Below, piece by piece: positions 26,737 to 35,462 of a DNA stretch of 64,000 nucleotides. The notes beneath the pieces are model-generated. The model did no database searches. It was not told the origin of the DNA and saw only the letters and a list, made by a program, of their open reading frames with translations. The stretch is taken from positions 992,001-1,056,000 of the forward strand of contig NZ_CP155079.2 of the NCBI RefSeq assembly GCF_039634365.2. The letters are read 5' to 3'. Source of the stretch: Mucilaginibacter sp. PAMB04168. GTDB taxonomy: Bacteria; Bacteroidota; Bacteroidia; Sphingobacteriales; Sphingobacteriaceae. Every line of letters begins with the position of its first letter. The stretch's first letter is position 1. The translations under genes and the position numbers were made by a program.

Positions 26737-27282
26737 ATGAGTACACAACATCCCTGGCATCAGGTTAGTCCGGGCGAAAATCTTCCGGACATAGTTAATG
26801 CCATCATCGAGATCCCAAAAGGTTCAAAAGCTAAATATGAAATTGATAAAGATTCAGGTTTATTAAGACTGGATCGCGTGTTATTTTCATCTGTAATGTA
26901 TCCGGCCAATTATGGTTTTATCCCGCAAACTTATTGTGACGATAAAGATCCGTTGGATATATTGGTTTTGTGCTCTGTTGACGTGTTCCCGATGTCATTA
27001 ATCGAAGCCAAGGTTATTGGCGTAATGCACATGGTTGACAATGGCGAGCAAGACGATAAGATTATTGCTGTTGCTAAAAACGATATGTCGGTAAATTACA
27101 TTAACGATCTTAATGAGTTGCCGCCGCATGCCATGAAAGAAATAGTGCGTTTCTTTCAGGATTACAAAAAGCTGGAAGGCAAGAACGTAACAATTGAGCA
27201 TTTAATGGGTAAGCCTTATGCACTTAAGGTGATTAACGAAAGTTTGGAATTGTACCAGACGACGTTCCCTGACCAAAAATAA
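26737..27282 (+). CDS. ppa: Inorganic pyrophosphatase (family I)
   Basis: Hydrolyses pyrophosphate to phosphate in the cytoplasm and so drives biosynthetic reactions. The 181-aa sequence has the substrate-binding part [17 protein letters not shown], the [14 protein letters not shown] strand and the metal-binding signature [12 protein letters not shown]. Length fits the hexameric bacterial type. It begins 26 bases after dedA and ends three bases before the next gene. Confidence 0.97.
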   Translation: MSTQHPWHQVSPGENLPDIVNAIIEIPKGSKAKYEIDKDSGLLRLDRVLFSSVMYPANYGFIPQTYCDDKDPLDILVLCSVDVFPMSLIEAKVIGVMHMVDNGEQDDKIIAVAKNDMSVNYINDLNELPPHAMKEIVRFFQDYKKLEGKNVTIEHLMGKPYALKVINESLELYQTTFPDQK

Positions 27283-27285
27283 TAC

Positions 27286-28626
27286 ATGGGCCCTGATTTA
27301 GACATAAACGGTTTTCATATCTTCTTAACCATATTTTTGGTTTTGCTGAACGGTTTTTTCGTAGCCGCCGAATTTGCCATCGTGCGTGTTCGCGGTTCGC
27401 AAATTGAAATTCAGGCAAAGGCCGGTAGCCGGATGGCTAAAGTTGCCCGTGGTATTATGCATAATTTAGATGGTTACCTGGCTGCTACGCAGCTGGGTAT
27501 TACCATTGCTTCACTTGGCTTAGGTTGGGCAGGCGAAGAGGTGGTTAGTAAACTCATGCTTAATTTATTCAAAGCATTTGGTTTAGTAATCGAATCAAGC
27601 CTTATTATTAACATTAGCCACGTAGTAGCCTTTATCACCATTACCATATTGCATATTGTATTTGGTGAGCTGGCTCCTAAAACACTGGCCATACAGCGTT
27701 CTGTACGAACAGCAATGACGGTGTCTTATCCCCTAAGATTCTTTTTTGTTGTATTTCGCCCGGCTATCTGGGTGCTGAACAGCTTTGCTAACTTTATTCT
27801 GAAGCTTTTTGGTGTTACCGCCGTTCACGGCGATGAATCACACCATAGCTCCGAAGAATTACAGTACTTGCTGGAACAGGGCAAAGAAAGTGGTGCACTG
27901 GATTCGAACGAGCATGAGCTCATTAAAAACGTATTTGATTTTAACGAGCGTGTGGTCAAGAACATCATGGTGCCTCGTACCAAAATATCAGGTATCGATA
28001 TCAGCTCTTCGCCGCAGGATTTGTTAGACTGCTTGGTCACCGAAGGCTACTCGCGTATGCCGGTATATGACGATACGGTCGACAAGATCATCGGTATTGT
28101 ACATGCGAAAGATATTTTGCCTTTACTGGCCCGTAAAATAGATTTTGAGCTGAAGGATATTATCCGCAAGCCGTACTTCATCCCCGAAACCAAGAAGATC
28201 AACGATCTGATGGCCGAACTGCAGCAAAAACGTATCCAGATCGCTATTGTGCTGGATGAGTTTGGCGGTACCGCTGGTATGGTAACGCTTGAAGATATTG
28301 TGGAGGAACTGGTTGGCGAGATTCAGGACGAGTTTGACGAGGAAAAGCCAATTGTTGACAAAGTAAATGACCGTGAGTTCATTGTTAACGCTGTAGCTTC
28401 TATTTACGACGTAAATGAACATTTACCTCATGATTTGCCAGAGGATGGCGATTTTGATACCGTATCGGGCTGGGTAAGCGAAATTTTTGGCAAGATACCT
28501 GAGGTTGGCGAACAGCGCGAATCAAACGGTTACAACATTACAGTACTCAAAAAGTCTGACCAAAATATTGAATCGGTTAAGCTGGAACTCCTGCTGAACG
28601 AGGAAGACGTATCAGACCTTAATTAA
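27286..28626 (+). CDS. CNNM/CBS-domain membrane protein (hemolysin C / CorC family)
   Basis: A 446-aa protein with an N-terminal DUF21/CNNM membrane domain (three to four helices, about residues 8-190), a pair of CBS domains (about 215-340; VPRTKISGIDI and IVLDEFGGTAGMVTLED) and a C-terminal CorC/HlyC domain (about 355-440). Family members transport or sense magnesium/cobalt; the old name hemolysin is misleading. It is tightly linked to ppa, an enzyme dependent on magnesium, and to rsmE downstream (12-base gap). Confidence 0.93.
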   Translation: MGPDLDINGFHIFLTIFLVLLNGFFVAAEFAIVRVRGSQIEIQAKAGSRMAKVARGIMHNLDGYLAATQLGITIASLGLGWAGEEVVSKLMLNLFKAFGLVIESSLIINISHVVAFITITILHIVFGELAPKTLAIQRSVRTAMTVSYPLRFFFVVFRPAIWVLNSFANFILKLFGVTAVHGDESHHSSEELQYLLEQGKESGALDSNEHELIKNVFDFNERVVKNIMVPRTKISGIDISSSPQDLLDCLVTEGYSRMPVYDDTVDKIIGIVHAKDILPLLARKIDFELKDIIRKPYFIPETKKINDLMAELQQKRIQIAIVLDEFGGTAGMVTLEDIVEELVGEIQDEFDEEKPIVDKVNDREFIVNAVASIYDVNEHLPHDLPEDGDFDTVSGWVSEIFGKIPEVGEQRESNGYNITVLKKSDQNIESVKLELLLNEEDVSDLN

Positions 28627-28638
28627 GCCTCGCTGCTT

Positions 28639-29349
28639 ATGCAAATCTTTTACACGCCTGATTTACCCGAAGGTGCTTCACATTATACCTTAAGCGAGGA
28701 GGAAAGTAAGCACTGTATACGTGTGCTGCGGCTGGAACAAGATGATAGCATTCAACTGGTTGATGGTAGGGGCGGTTTTTATACTGCACGAATTATTGAC
28801 CCGCATCCTAAAAAAACATTACTGGTTATCACAGAGGCGCAACAAGCGTTTGGTAAGCGCAACCATTACCTACATATTGCTGTTGCACCTACCAAAAATA
28901 TAGAGCGGCTGGAATGGTTTCTGGAAAAAGCTACCGAGATAGGTATTGATGAAGTGTCGCTCATTCTATGCCAGCGCTCAGAACGTAAGGAAGCTAAAGT
29001 TGAACGGTTAGACAAGATCATTACCTCCGCTGTAAAGCAATCTATTAAAGCTTACCACCCCAAATTATATCCTATACAGCCGCTGGCTAAGTTATTGAGT
29101 ATCCCCTTCAACGGACAAAAGTTTATAGCACACTGCCTGCCCGGCGAGGATAAGGTAAGCCTGGCTGCTCAATTGCAGCTACAGGGCCATTGCCTCATAC
29201 TGATTGGACCGGAGGGCGATTTTACCGAAAAAGAAATTGCCGATGCTTTGCAAAGCGGCTTCAAACCCATAACTTTAGGCGAAAGCCGCCTGCGTACCGA
29301 AACAGCTGCGCTGGAAGCCTGTTTTGAGGTTAATTTTTTGAACAGGTAA
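28639..29349 (+). CDS. rsmE: 16S rRNA (uracil-1498-N3)-methyltransferase
   Basis: A SPOUT-class methyltransferase that modifies U1498 of 16S rRNA using S-adenosylmethionine. The 236-aa protein has an N-terminal PUA-like part with EEESKHCIRVLRL and the C-terminal trefoil knot with LILIGPEGDFTEKEI, then ITLGESRLRTETAALEA. Length and motif order fit the family. Twelve bases after the CNNM/CBS gene. Confidence 0.96.
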   Translation: MQIFYTPDLPEGASHYTLSEEESKHCIRVLRLEQDDSIQLVDGRGGFYTARIIDPHPKKTLLVITEAQQAFGKRNHYLHIAVAPTKNIERLEWFLEKATEIGIDEVSLILCQRSERKEAKVERLDKIITSAVKQSIKAYHPKLYPIQPLAKLLSIPFNGQKFIAHCLPGEDKVSLAAQLQLQGHCLILIGPEGDFTEKEIADALQSGFKPITLGESRLRTETAALEACFEVNFLNR

Positions 29350-29429
29350 ACAATTGGTAAGGTACGCTAACAAGTAATGTTACGTGGTAGCGTATTATAC
29401 TTATAGCGGTGTTTCAAAGCTGTCAATTG

Positions 29430-30089
29430 ATGAAAATTAAAGCACTGTTTCTACTGTTTATACCCCTGTTGCTAAGCAGTTACAGGCAGGTGCCTACTTA
29501 CACCTTGGCGCGCCTTAAATACAATGGCGGCGGTGATTGGTACGGCGACCGTACAGCATTACCCAACCTCATTAGGTTTTGTAACCAAAATTTAAAAACC
29601 AATTTTAAGGTTGAGGATGAAACCGTAGAAGCAGGGAGCGCCGAGCTGTTTAATTACCCCTTTGTGTTTATGACCGGCCACGGTAATGTTATCTTTTCTG
29701 AACATGATGTGCGTAACTTGCGGCAGTATTTAACCGGTGGCGGGTTTTTGCACATATGCGATAATTATGGGTTAGATAAGTTTATTCGCCCCGAAATGAA
29801 GAAGGTTTTTCCTGAACTTAATTTTGTAGAATTACCATTCAATCATCCTATATACCATCAGAAATTTGATTTTCCTGCCGGCTTGCCTAAAATACATGAG
29901 CATGACAGTAAGCGCCCGCAAGGTTTCGGCCTGATTTACAAGGGGCGTTTGGTTTGCTTTTATGATGTGGAGTGCGATTTAGGCAATGGGTGGGAAGACC
30001 TGGGTACTTATGCTGGTGATAGCCAGGAAGTACGCTTAAAAGCTTTAAAGATGGGTGCCAACTTAGTGCAATATGCATTAACCCAATAG
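29430..30089 (+). CDS. Exported DUF4159-domain protein
   Basis: A 219-aa protein with a hydrophobic signal segment (MKIKALFLLFIPLLLSS) and one DUF4159 domain. The domain, related in fold to class I glutamine amidotransferases, begins with LARLKYNGGGDWYGDRTALP and includes MTGHGNVIFSE, GGGFLHICDNYG and LPFNHPIYH. Its biochemical role is not known. A GTG seven codons upstream could also start the frame, but the ATG gives a cleaner signal peptide. It probably sits in the periplasm; the neighbours do not reveal its role. Confidence 0.85.
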   Translation: MKIKALFLLFIPLLLSSYRQVPTYTLARLKYNGGGDWYGDRTALPNLIRFCNQNLKTNFKVEDETVEAGSAELFNYPFVFMTGHGNVIFSEHDVRNLRQYLTGGGFLHICDNYGLDKFIRPEMKKVFPELNFVELPFNHPIYHQKFDFPAGLPKIHEHDSKRPQGFGLIYKGRLVCFYDVECDLGNGWEDLGTYAGDSQEVRLKALKMGANLVQYALTQ

Positions 30090-30103
30090 TTAAATGTAAT
30101 TAA

Positions 30104-30136
30104 TTGTGCTACAGTAAAATGCAATGCTTAAATTTG
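30104..30136 (+). promoter_or_regulatory. Promoter of the lipoprotein gene at 30161
   Basis: -33 TTG at 30104-30106, 22 bases, then -7 TAAATTTG at 30129-30136, both matching Bacteroidota consensus. The start codon is 24 bases downstream. Confidence 0.55.
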
Positions 30137-30160
30137 CATAATTTGCTGTAATGTATTGAT

Positions 30161-30967
30161 ATGAAGATTTTTACCCGCCCTCTTTTTTTGCTGTTGGTGT
30201 TGAGTGTGATGGCTGTGTCATCATGCCGTACTTATGAAGATAATGACATTACGCCGGATACAACCGGCACCGGTACTAAACCCGGCACAGGTGGCAGCAC
30301 CGAAAATTCTAACCAGGTTACCATTGCATTCCCTAAAACCAGCCTTGATATTAATACAACCGATTCGGTTGTAGCTGTATTTACAAACGGCACCACTATT
30401 ATACGTAAAAAGGCTACCAAAGGCGGTACCTTTTATATTTTGCCTTTAAACGGTGTTTACGCCGGTACCTGGCAAACTAACTTTAAGGTTTACATGGCAC
30501 CAACATCGGCAACAGACCCTGCCCGCATGTACCGTTATGAAACTAACTTGAATACAGCAGTAAGCACCAGCCTGGTTGCGCCAACCGGTAAGCTTGCCGA
30601 TACATGGAAGCCCAACCTGTTTTTTATAAGCCAGAATTACGGTGTTAAATTTGCAGTAGCTGTACTGCCTTCCGATCCTTATTATGAGCTGTTCTTGCCT
30701 CAAACCTTAATAAATTATAAGAATATATACATTGAGCGCTATGTTTACAAGACTATAGATAATAGCCCGACGGTTATACAGTATGGTAACATAACATTAA
30801 AAGCTGCAGAATTTAAAGGGTTTAATGCAAATACCAATGCCTTTGGCCCGTTTGCTAAAGCTATGGTTGATGTGCCCTGGGATAGCACAGATGTTTCGCT
30901 ACAGTTGTATAATGATAGTGGAAACGATTTTAGGATTCTATTTAGCCACACTACAGTAAATAAGTAA
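30161..30967 (+). CDS. Putative lipoprotein of unknown function
   Basis: A 268-aa protein with a lipoprotein signal: a hydrophobic stretch and the lipobox AVSSC with the lipidated cysteine at residue 22. A low-complexity Thr/Gly linker (TTGTGTKPGTGGSTE) follows, then a domain of about 220 residues that looks beta-rich, with segments such as VTIAFPKTSLDINTTDSVV. I do not recognise the domain. It has its own promoter and a clear terminator, so it is a single-gene unit. Probably anchored to the outer membrane. Confidence 0.8.
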   Translation: MKIFTRPLFLLLVLSVMAVSSCRTYEDNDITPDTTGTGTKPGTGGSTENSNQVTIAFPKTSLDINTTDSVVAVFTNGTTIIRKKATKGGTFYILPLNGVYAGTWQTNFKVYMAPTSATDPARMYRYETNLNTAVSTSLVAPTGKLADTWKPNLFFISQNYGVKFAVAVLPSDPYYELFLPQTLINYKNIYIERYVYKTIDNSPTVIQYGNITLKAAEFKGFNANTNAFGPFAKAMVDVPWDSTDVSLQLYNDSGNDFRILFSHTTVNK

Positions 30968-30988
30968 ATACACACTTATATGAATGGC

Positions 30989-31023
30989 AAAAGCGGGATG
31001 TTATTACGTAGCATCCCGCTTTT
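30989..31023 (+). terminator. Terminator of the lipoprotein gene
   Basis: Perfect 12-bp stem (30989-31000 with 31012-31023) with GCGGGATG/CATCCCGC core, 11-base loop, and T-rich end. Confidence 0.85.
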
Positions 31024-31260
31024 GTTGTTTGAGCGCTCTTACAAGTATTATTCATCGCAATAACCCATCTAACATTGCCTAACAATACGATGCTATTAAG
31101 GACACCAAAGTGGTGCAGCGGCAGATGCTTGCATATTGCAAGTTGGTATAGCGTAAAAGGGGGTTGAAGAGCTTGCTTAGGTACTAATTTATAGCATTTT
31201 ATTTGGAGCGAGTTGGTGTATGAAAGAAACATTTAAGTCAACTTTGTTTTTCACCCACAA

Positions 31261-31293
31261 AAAAAGCCCGTTGCTTTTGGCAACGGGCTTTTT
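31261..31293 (-). terminator. Terminator of gldJ
   Basis: Perfect 14-bp stem (31261-31274 with 31280-31293), loop of five, GC core GCCCGTTGC/GCAACGGGC, with A and T runs at both ends. It lies 16 bases beyond the gldJ stop. Confidence 0.88.
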
Positions 31294-31308
31294 CATTTTA
31301 TTACATCC

Positions 31309-32910
31309 TTATTTCTTTGGATTATAGTTTTTAGGTTTTTTAACACTGAAGTGTGTTTTACCATTAGGGTTAATTTCTGGAGCGCCAACCATGCTCATGG
31401 CGCAGCGGAAACCAACTTCGGCGCTGGCATCGCCTTGGTCCATAAAGCGGCGGGTAGCTGGGTTTAACCACATAGCGCGGTCATTCCATGAACCACCTTT
31501 GTAAACCTTAGAGTGATCGTTCACCAAAGTAGTTACACCATACAAACTGTTATCAGTTGAGTCGGCAAAGCCGCGTTGATCTGCTTTAAATGGCTTGCCG
31601 GCTATTGAAGCGGTAGCAGCGCCAACAGGTACACCGCTTGGTGTGCCAACAGTAGTTGCTGGTTTTTGTCCTTGTTGCTGAGCAATAAACTCGTTCCAAG
31701 GTAGTTTTTTGTTCGATTTAGCAGCATCCTTAATTACGCGGCCATATTTGTCTTTTGCATAAATACCTTTTTCGGCATCGGCAAGGCGTTTGTTAGTATA
31801 CTCGTTACCACGGAACGGGTTAAAATCTTCAACGTCCTCAAACGTCATTTGGCGGTAAGTATCGTTAGTCCATTCGTTAACATTACCGGCCATGTTATAC
31901 AAACCAAAATCATTAGGCTGATAAGAACGTACCGGAGCAGTAATGTCGGCTTTATCATTCAAGGAACCGCCTACACCCATGTTGTCACCCTCGCCACGTT
32001 TAAAGTTAGCCATAATCATACCACGGGTGCGTTTTTTTGCCGAGCGTACACCCATGCCATTCCACGGATATATTTTGCCGTCTTCAATGTTTTCAAACTC
32101 AGTGTTGCCAGCTAAACCCAATGCAGCATATTCCCATTCCGCTTCTGTAGGTAAACGGTAAGCTGGTTTCAAAATACCATCTTCCATACGTACAGGTCGG
32201 GTAGCTTTGCCAGTACCACCAGCTTTAGCACTCGGGTTAAGGTTTTTCATGGCATTTTTACCGTCTTTGCCATTGTATTGGTTGTTCAGGTAAATGTCTG
32301 TATCAAATGGCTGGTCGCCTTTGCCGCCTGTAGCGGCATCTTTCCATGATGCTAAGCGACCAGTCTCGCGTAAAATGTTTTCGTTTATCTGGTTAGTCCG
32401 GAAAACACAATACTCTTGAGCTTGCTCCCAGGTAACGCCCACAACCGGGTAGTCCTGAAAAGCCGGGTGCCTCAGGTAATTATCTACGTAAGGTTCGTTA
32501 TATGACAAAGGTCTGCGCCATACCAGCGTATCAGGTACCGCATTATAATATAGCTCTCTGTCACCAGAGTAGGTAATGCTAATGTAATGAAGATAATCCA
32601 GCCAGTCTTGGTTAGATACTTCGCTTTCGTCCATATAAAACGAAGCGATAGTTACACGACGACGTGTGTTATTGTAATCGAAAGTTACATCCTGATCGGC
32701 GCTGCCACCTAATACGAACGTACCGCCTTCAATAGCTATCAGCCCTGGTCCGGGAGCCGGATGCGTTTGTTGGAAACGCATGTAACCGCCATTGTCTTTG
32801 TTATTGTAAACAACGCCGGTTTTTTGCGAACGCATTGGTTTACTGCAACTGCCTAATAACAATCCCACACATCCCAATAGTAAAGCAGATTTAGTAAAAT
32901 GCTTAATCAT
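31309..32910 (-). CDS. gldJ: Gliding motility lipoprotein GldJ
   Basis: A 533-aa lipoprotein (lipobox LLGSC, Cys at residue 22) with a formylglycine-generating-enzyme-like (SUMF1/FGE-sulfatase) domain. It matches GldJ rather than GldK: GLIAIEGGTFVLGG near residue 57, the FYMDESEVSNQDWLDYLHY segment, then the hallmark VPDTLVWRRPLSYNE and YLRHPAFQDYPVVGV. The C-terminal part keeps the family LPTEAEWEYAA, MAGNVNEWTNDTY and GFRCAMS motifs. GldJ is needed for stable type IX secretion and gliding in Flavobacterium. It is divergent from porV, a component of the same system, with 223 bases between. Confidence 0.9.
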   Translation of the reverse strand: MIKHFTKSALLLGCVGLLLGSCSKPMRSQKTGVVYNNKDNGGYMRFQQTHPAPGPGLIAIEGGTFVLGGSADQDVTFDYNNTRRRVTIASFYMDESEVSNQDWLDYLHYISITYSGDRELYYNAVPDTLVWRRPLSYNEPYVDNYLRHPAFQDYPVVGVTWEQAQEYCVFRTNQINENILRETGRLASWKDAATGGKGDQPFDTDIYLNNQYNGKDGKNAMKNLNPSAKAGGTGKATRPVRMEDGILKPAYRLPTEAEWEYAALGLAGNTEFENIEDGKIYPWNGMGVRSAKKRTRGMIMANFKRGEGDNMGVGGSLNDKADITAPVRSYQPNDFGLYNMAGNVNEWTNDTYRQMTFEDVEDFNPFRGNEYTNKRLADAEKGIYAKDKYGRVIKDAAKSNKKLPWNEFIAQQQGQKPATTVGTPSGVPVGAATASIAGKPFKADQRGFADSTDNSLYGVTTLVNDHSKVYKGGSWNDRAMWLNPATRRFMDQGDASAEVGFRCAMSMVGAPEINPNGKTHFSVKKPKNYNPKK

Positions 32911-33133
32911 ATTTAAAAATTTGAATATAAAAATACAAAATTTCTTTAAACAGTAATTTAATTCGAAAAACTGCCGATAACGTTAAGTTGTAGTTTAGCC
33001 TGTTTAACGGCTAACAAGTTCTATAAGTTACACTTAATATGAAAAAAGTGGCGGTGTGCTAAATTAAAACTTTTATACCATGGTAGAGTATAAATCGTAG
33101 TTTTTTAGAAAAATTAACAGCTTATTTGTAGTA

Positions 33134-34303
33134 ATGAAATTTTTAAAGTTTTACACTTTATTACTGTCCTGTTGCATAGTGCCCGCGGCTGTAATGGCAC
33201 AGGGAACGGTAAATAACAGCACAACAACAAATGGCAGCAGTACAAATGGACTCATCACAGCTGTTCCTTTTTTAACCATAGCGCCAGATTCGCGCTCTGG
33301 TGCCATGGGAGATGCCGGCGTAGCTTTATCTCCCGATGTTAATGCCAACTACTGGAACCCCTCAAAACTGGCCTTTATTGAAGGCCGGGATAATGTTGCG
33401 CTTTCTTATAGTCCATGGTTACGCAGACTCGTATCTGACGTTAATTTAGCTTACCTGAGTTATGCCCGCAAACTGGACGACCGTAATGCAATCGGCCTTT
33501 CATTACGCTACTTTAATTTAGGCAGCATACAACTTATAGATGCCGGCCAAACCGATCAGGGAACTTACAGCCCAAATGAGTTTTCTATAGATGGTTCGTT
33601 TGCACGCAAGTTTGGGCAAAATTTTTCATTAGCTTTAACTGCCAGGTACATCCATTCGGGGCTAACCAACGGCGCGGTTGTTAACGGACAGCAAACCAAG
33701 GCGGGGAATGCGGTAGCTGCTGATGTTTCGGCTTATTACACCAAGCAAACCATTCAGTTTGGTAAGCAGGCACAATTATCATTCGGTGCAACAGCTTCCA
33801 ACCTCGGCACTAAAATGAGTTTTTCTACAAATGGGCAAAGCTATTTTCTGCCCGCCAATTTAAGGTTGGGCGTGGCCGATACCTGGTTTTTAGAGAACAA
33901 CAGTCACTTTACACTTACGCTTGATATTAATAAGCTAATGGTGCCTACACCACCCATACGCGATAATAAAGGCAATGTGATACAAGGCTATGACGACGAC
34001 CGCTCCATCCCTGCAGGCATATTTGGCTCGTTTGCCGATGCGCCGGGCGGTTTTGGCGAAGAACTGAAAGAGATAAGCTATGCTGCAGGTGCTGAATATG
34101 GCTACAATAAGCAAATATTTTTCAGGGCGGGCTATTTTTACGAGAATCCATCTAAAGGCGATCGTCAGTATGCTACGCTGGGCGCCGGTTTCAAATACAA
34201 CATTTTTAACCTCGACTTAGCATACCTGCTGGCTACACAGCAAAAAAGTCCGTTGGCTAATACCCTCCGTTTTACACTAAGTGCTACCTTTGGCGGTAAA
34301 TAA
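33134..34303 (+). CDS. porV: Type IX secretion system outer-membrane protein PorV (LptO)
   Basis: A 389-aa outer-membrane beta-barrel of the FadL-like PorV family, which shuttles cargo from the type IX translocon to the PorU sortase. A signal peptide ends at VMAQ (residue 23). The family core is near the N-terminus: FLTIAPDSRSGAMGDAGVA followed by NANYWNPSKLAF, then ALSYSPWLRRLV. Alternating strands of aromatic and hydrophobic residues continue to the C-terminus, which ends with a typical barrel strand (LRFTLSATFGGK). In Flavobacterium porU and porV lie beside gldJ; here porU is missing from the neighbourhood. Confidence 0.92.
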   Translation: MKFLKFYTLLLSCCIVPAAVMAQGTVNNSTTTNGSSTNGLITAVPFLTIAPDSRSGAMGDAGVALSPDVNANYWNPSKLAFIEGRDNVALSYSPWLRRLVSDVNLAYLSYARKLDDRNAIGLSLRYFNLGSIQLIDAGQTDQGTYSPNEFSIDGSFARKFGQNFSLALTARYIHSGLTNGAVVNGQQTKAGNAVAADVSAYYTKQTIQFGKQAQLSFGATASNLGTKMSFSTNGQSYFLPANLRLGVADTWFLENNSHFTLTLDINKLMVPTPPIRDNKGNVIQGYDDDRSIPAGIFGSFADAPGGFGEELKEISYAAGAEYGYNKQIFFRAGYFYENPSKGDRQYATLGAGFKYNIFNLDLAYLLATQQKSPLANTLRFTLSATFGGK

Positions 34304-34308
34304 TACTT

Positions 34309-34788
34309 ATGAGTAAGATACGTATAGGCTTTGGTTTTGATGTACACCAGATGAAAGAAGACCATCCCTTTGTGATGGGTGGAGTTACCCTGCCGCACCA
34401 TTCGGGTGCTTTTGGGCATTCTGATGCTGACGTTATGGTGCACGCCATTTGTGATGCTTTACTGGGCGCAGCCAACCTGCGCGATATCGGGTATCACTTT
34501 AGTAATAAAGATGAACGCTGGCGGGGCATAAGCAGCCTTATTTTACTACAACATGTTATAAAACTCTTGCAAGAGAAGGGCTGGAACGTAGGTAATATCG
34601 ATGCCATGATATGCCTCGAAGCGCCTAAAATAAACCCGCACATACCCGCCATGAAAGCAAACATTGCCCAGGCGGCAGGCATCAGCGAAGATGATATCTC
34701 CATTAAAGCTACCACTAATGAGCAAATGGGTTTCATAGGCCGCGGAGAAGGTGTAGTAGCCTATGCGGTTTGTTTGATAGAAAAGTAG
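34309..34788 (+). CDS. ispF: 2-C-methyl-D-erythritol 2,4-cyclodiphosphate synthase
   Basis: Fifth-step enzyme of the non-mevalonate isoprenoid pathway; converts CDP-ME 2-phosphate to the cyclic diphosphate with loss of CMP. The 159-aa sequence begins with RIGFGFDVHQM (metal ligands Asp and His), contains GGVTLPHHSGAFGHSDADVMVHA and ends with the CDP-binding KATTNEQMGFIGRGEG. Length is normal for the trimeric enzyme. Five bases after porV, so it is probably cotranscribed. Confidence 0.97.
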   Translation: MSKIRIGFGFDVHQMKEDHPFVMGGVTLPHHSGAFGHSDADVMVHAICDALLGAANLRDIGYHFSNKDERWRGISSLILLQHVIKLLQEKGWNVGNIDAMICLEAPKINPHIPAMKANIAQAAGISEDDISIKATTNEQMGFIGRGEGVVAYAVCLIEK

Positions 34789-34849
34789 CTTTGCACTGAG
34801 TAAAGAATATGGACCGTCTTGTTGCGATCCTTGATTATTGGTTCACATA

Positions 34850-34875
34850 ACGAGCTAGGTGGTGGGCTCGTTTTG
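34850..34875 (+). terminator. Possible terminator after ispF
   Basis: Six-bp stem ACGAGC (34850-34855) with GCTCGT (34866-34871), 10-base loop, followed by a short T-rich stretch. Weak, but in the right place 62 bases after the ispF stop. Confidence 0.45.
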
Positions 34876-35015
34876 TTATGGTGCATGAACCGCATTGATT
34901 TTTACATCTAAATCTAACAATGCATCTTCGGCATACCATTCCAATCGGTATCTGCAAAACAGAATGTTTAAGTAGCTAACAAATCCTACTAGTAGCGCAA
35001 CAACGGGTGTGATAA

Positions 35016-35393
35016 TTAAATATATTTAGAAGGAGCGCAACTAGCAGCTACAATTGAACATAAAATAGCTAAGGTTAATTGAAAACCGAGTATCACATTT
35101 AGCGCTTCGCCATAGGGCTGCAATTCTATACAAGCAACGTTTGTTTTATCCCTATTTTCAATAGAAATTATTATCAAACCTATGCCATTAAGTGCGCTTA
35201 TCTTGCCTGCAGAACGATTGATAATTATTGATGTGTTCTCAATGTTAAAGAGCTTATAGTCTATCAAGTCGAAATTTATCCAACTCTTTAGTTTGCTTGC
35301 TTCGATTTTTTCTTTAAGTTGATTAAAGATGAAAGCACTTGATTGATCGATCTTTAAACAATACGTCTTATTGAACTTGCATGTGAAACTCAT
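35016..35393 (-). CDS. Unknown membrane-anchored protein
   Basis: A 125-aa protein that I do not recognise. The first 85 residues look soluble, with strands such as NTSIIINRSAGKISAL and LIIISIENRDKTNVACIEL; the last 35 contain a hydrophobic helix (ALNVILGFQLTLAILCSIVAAS), so it would be anchored by its C-terminus. Its codons are AT-richer than those of its neighbours and it is flanked by spacers with no clear operon partner. It may be a recent arrival or a fast-evolving local gene. Supported only by its uninterrupted frame and plausible protein composition. Confidence 0.6.
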   Translation of the reverse strand: MSFTCKFNKTYCLKIDQSSAFIFNQLKEKIEASKLKSWINFDLIDYKLFNIENTSIIINRSAGKISALNGIGLIIISIENRDKTNVACIELQPYGEALNVILGFQLTLAILCSIVAASCAPSKYI

Positions 35394-35462
35394 GCATTTG
35401 ACTGCTTATAGGTAATTAATACAATAATCTTACTCCTCATTCGATACCCTTTACTTTCTACT

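Larger units (their letters stand above)
30968..31308. other. Convergent intergenic region with two terminators
   Basis: About 340 bases between the lipoprotein gene and the end of gldJ. It holds one terminator near each end; the 235 bases between (31024-31260) have no supported gene. A minus-strand frame crossing the first terminator has no recognisable features and was not accepted. Confidence 0.6.

Noticed and set aside
30951..31232. Minus-strand frame of 93 codons in the gap after the lipoprotein gene
   Set aside because: It runs through the terminator of the lipoprotein gene, has no recognisable domain and many Cys/His/Leu residues typical of a chance frame.
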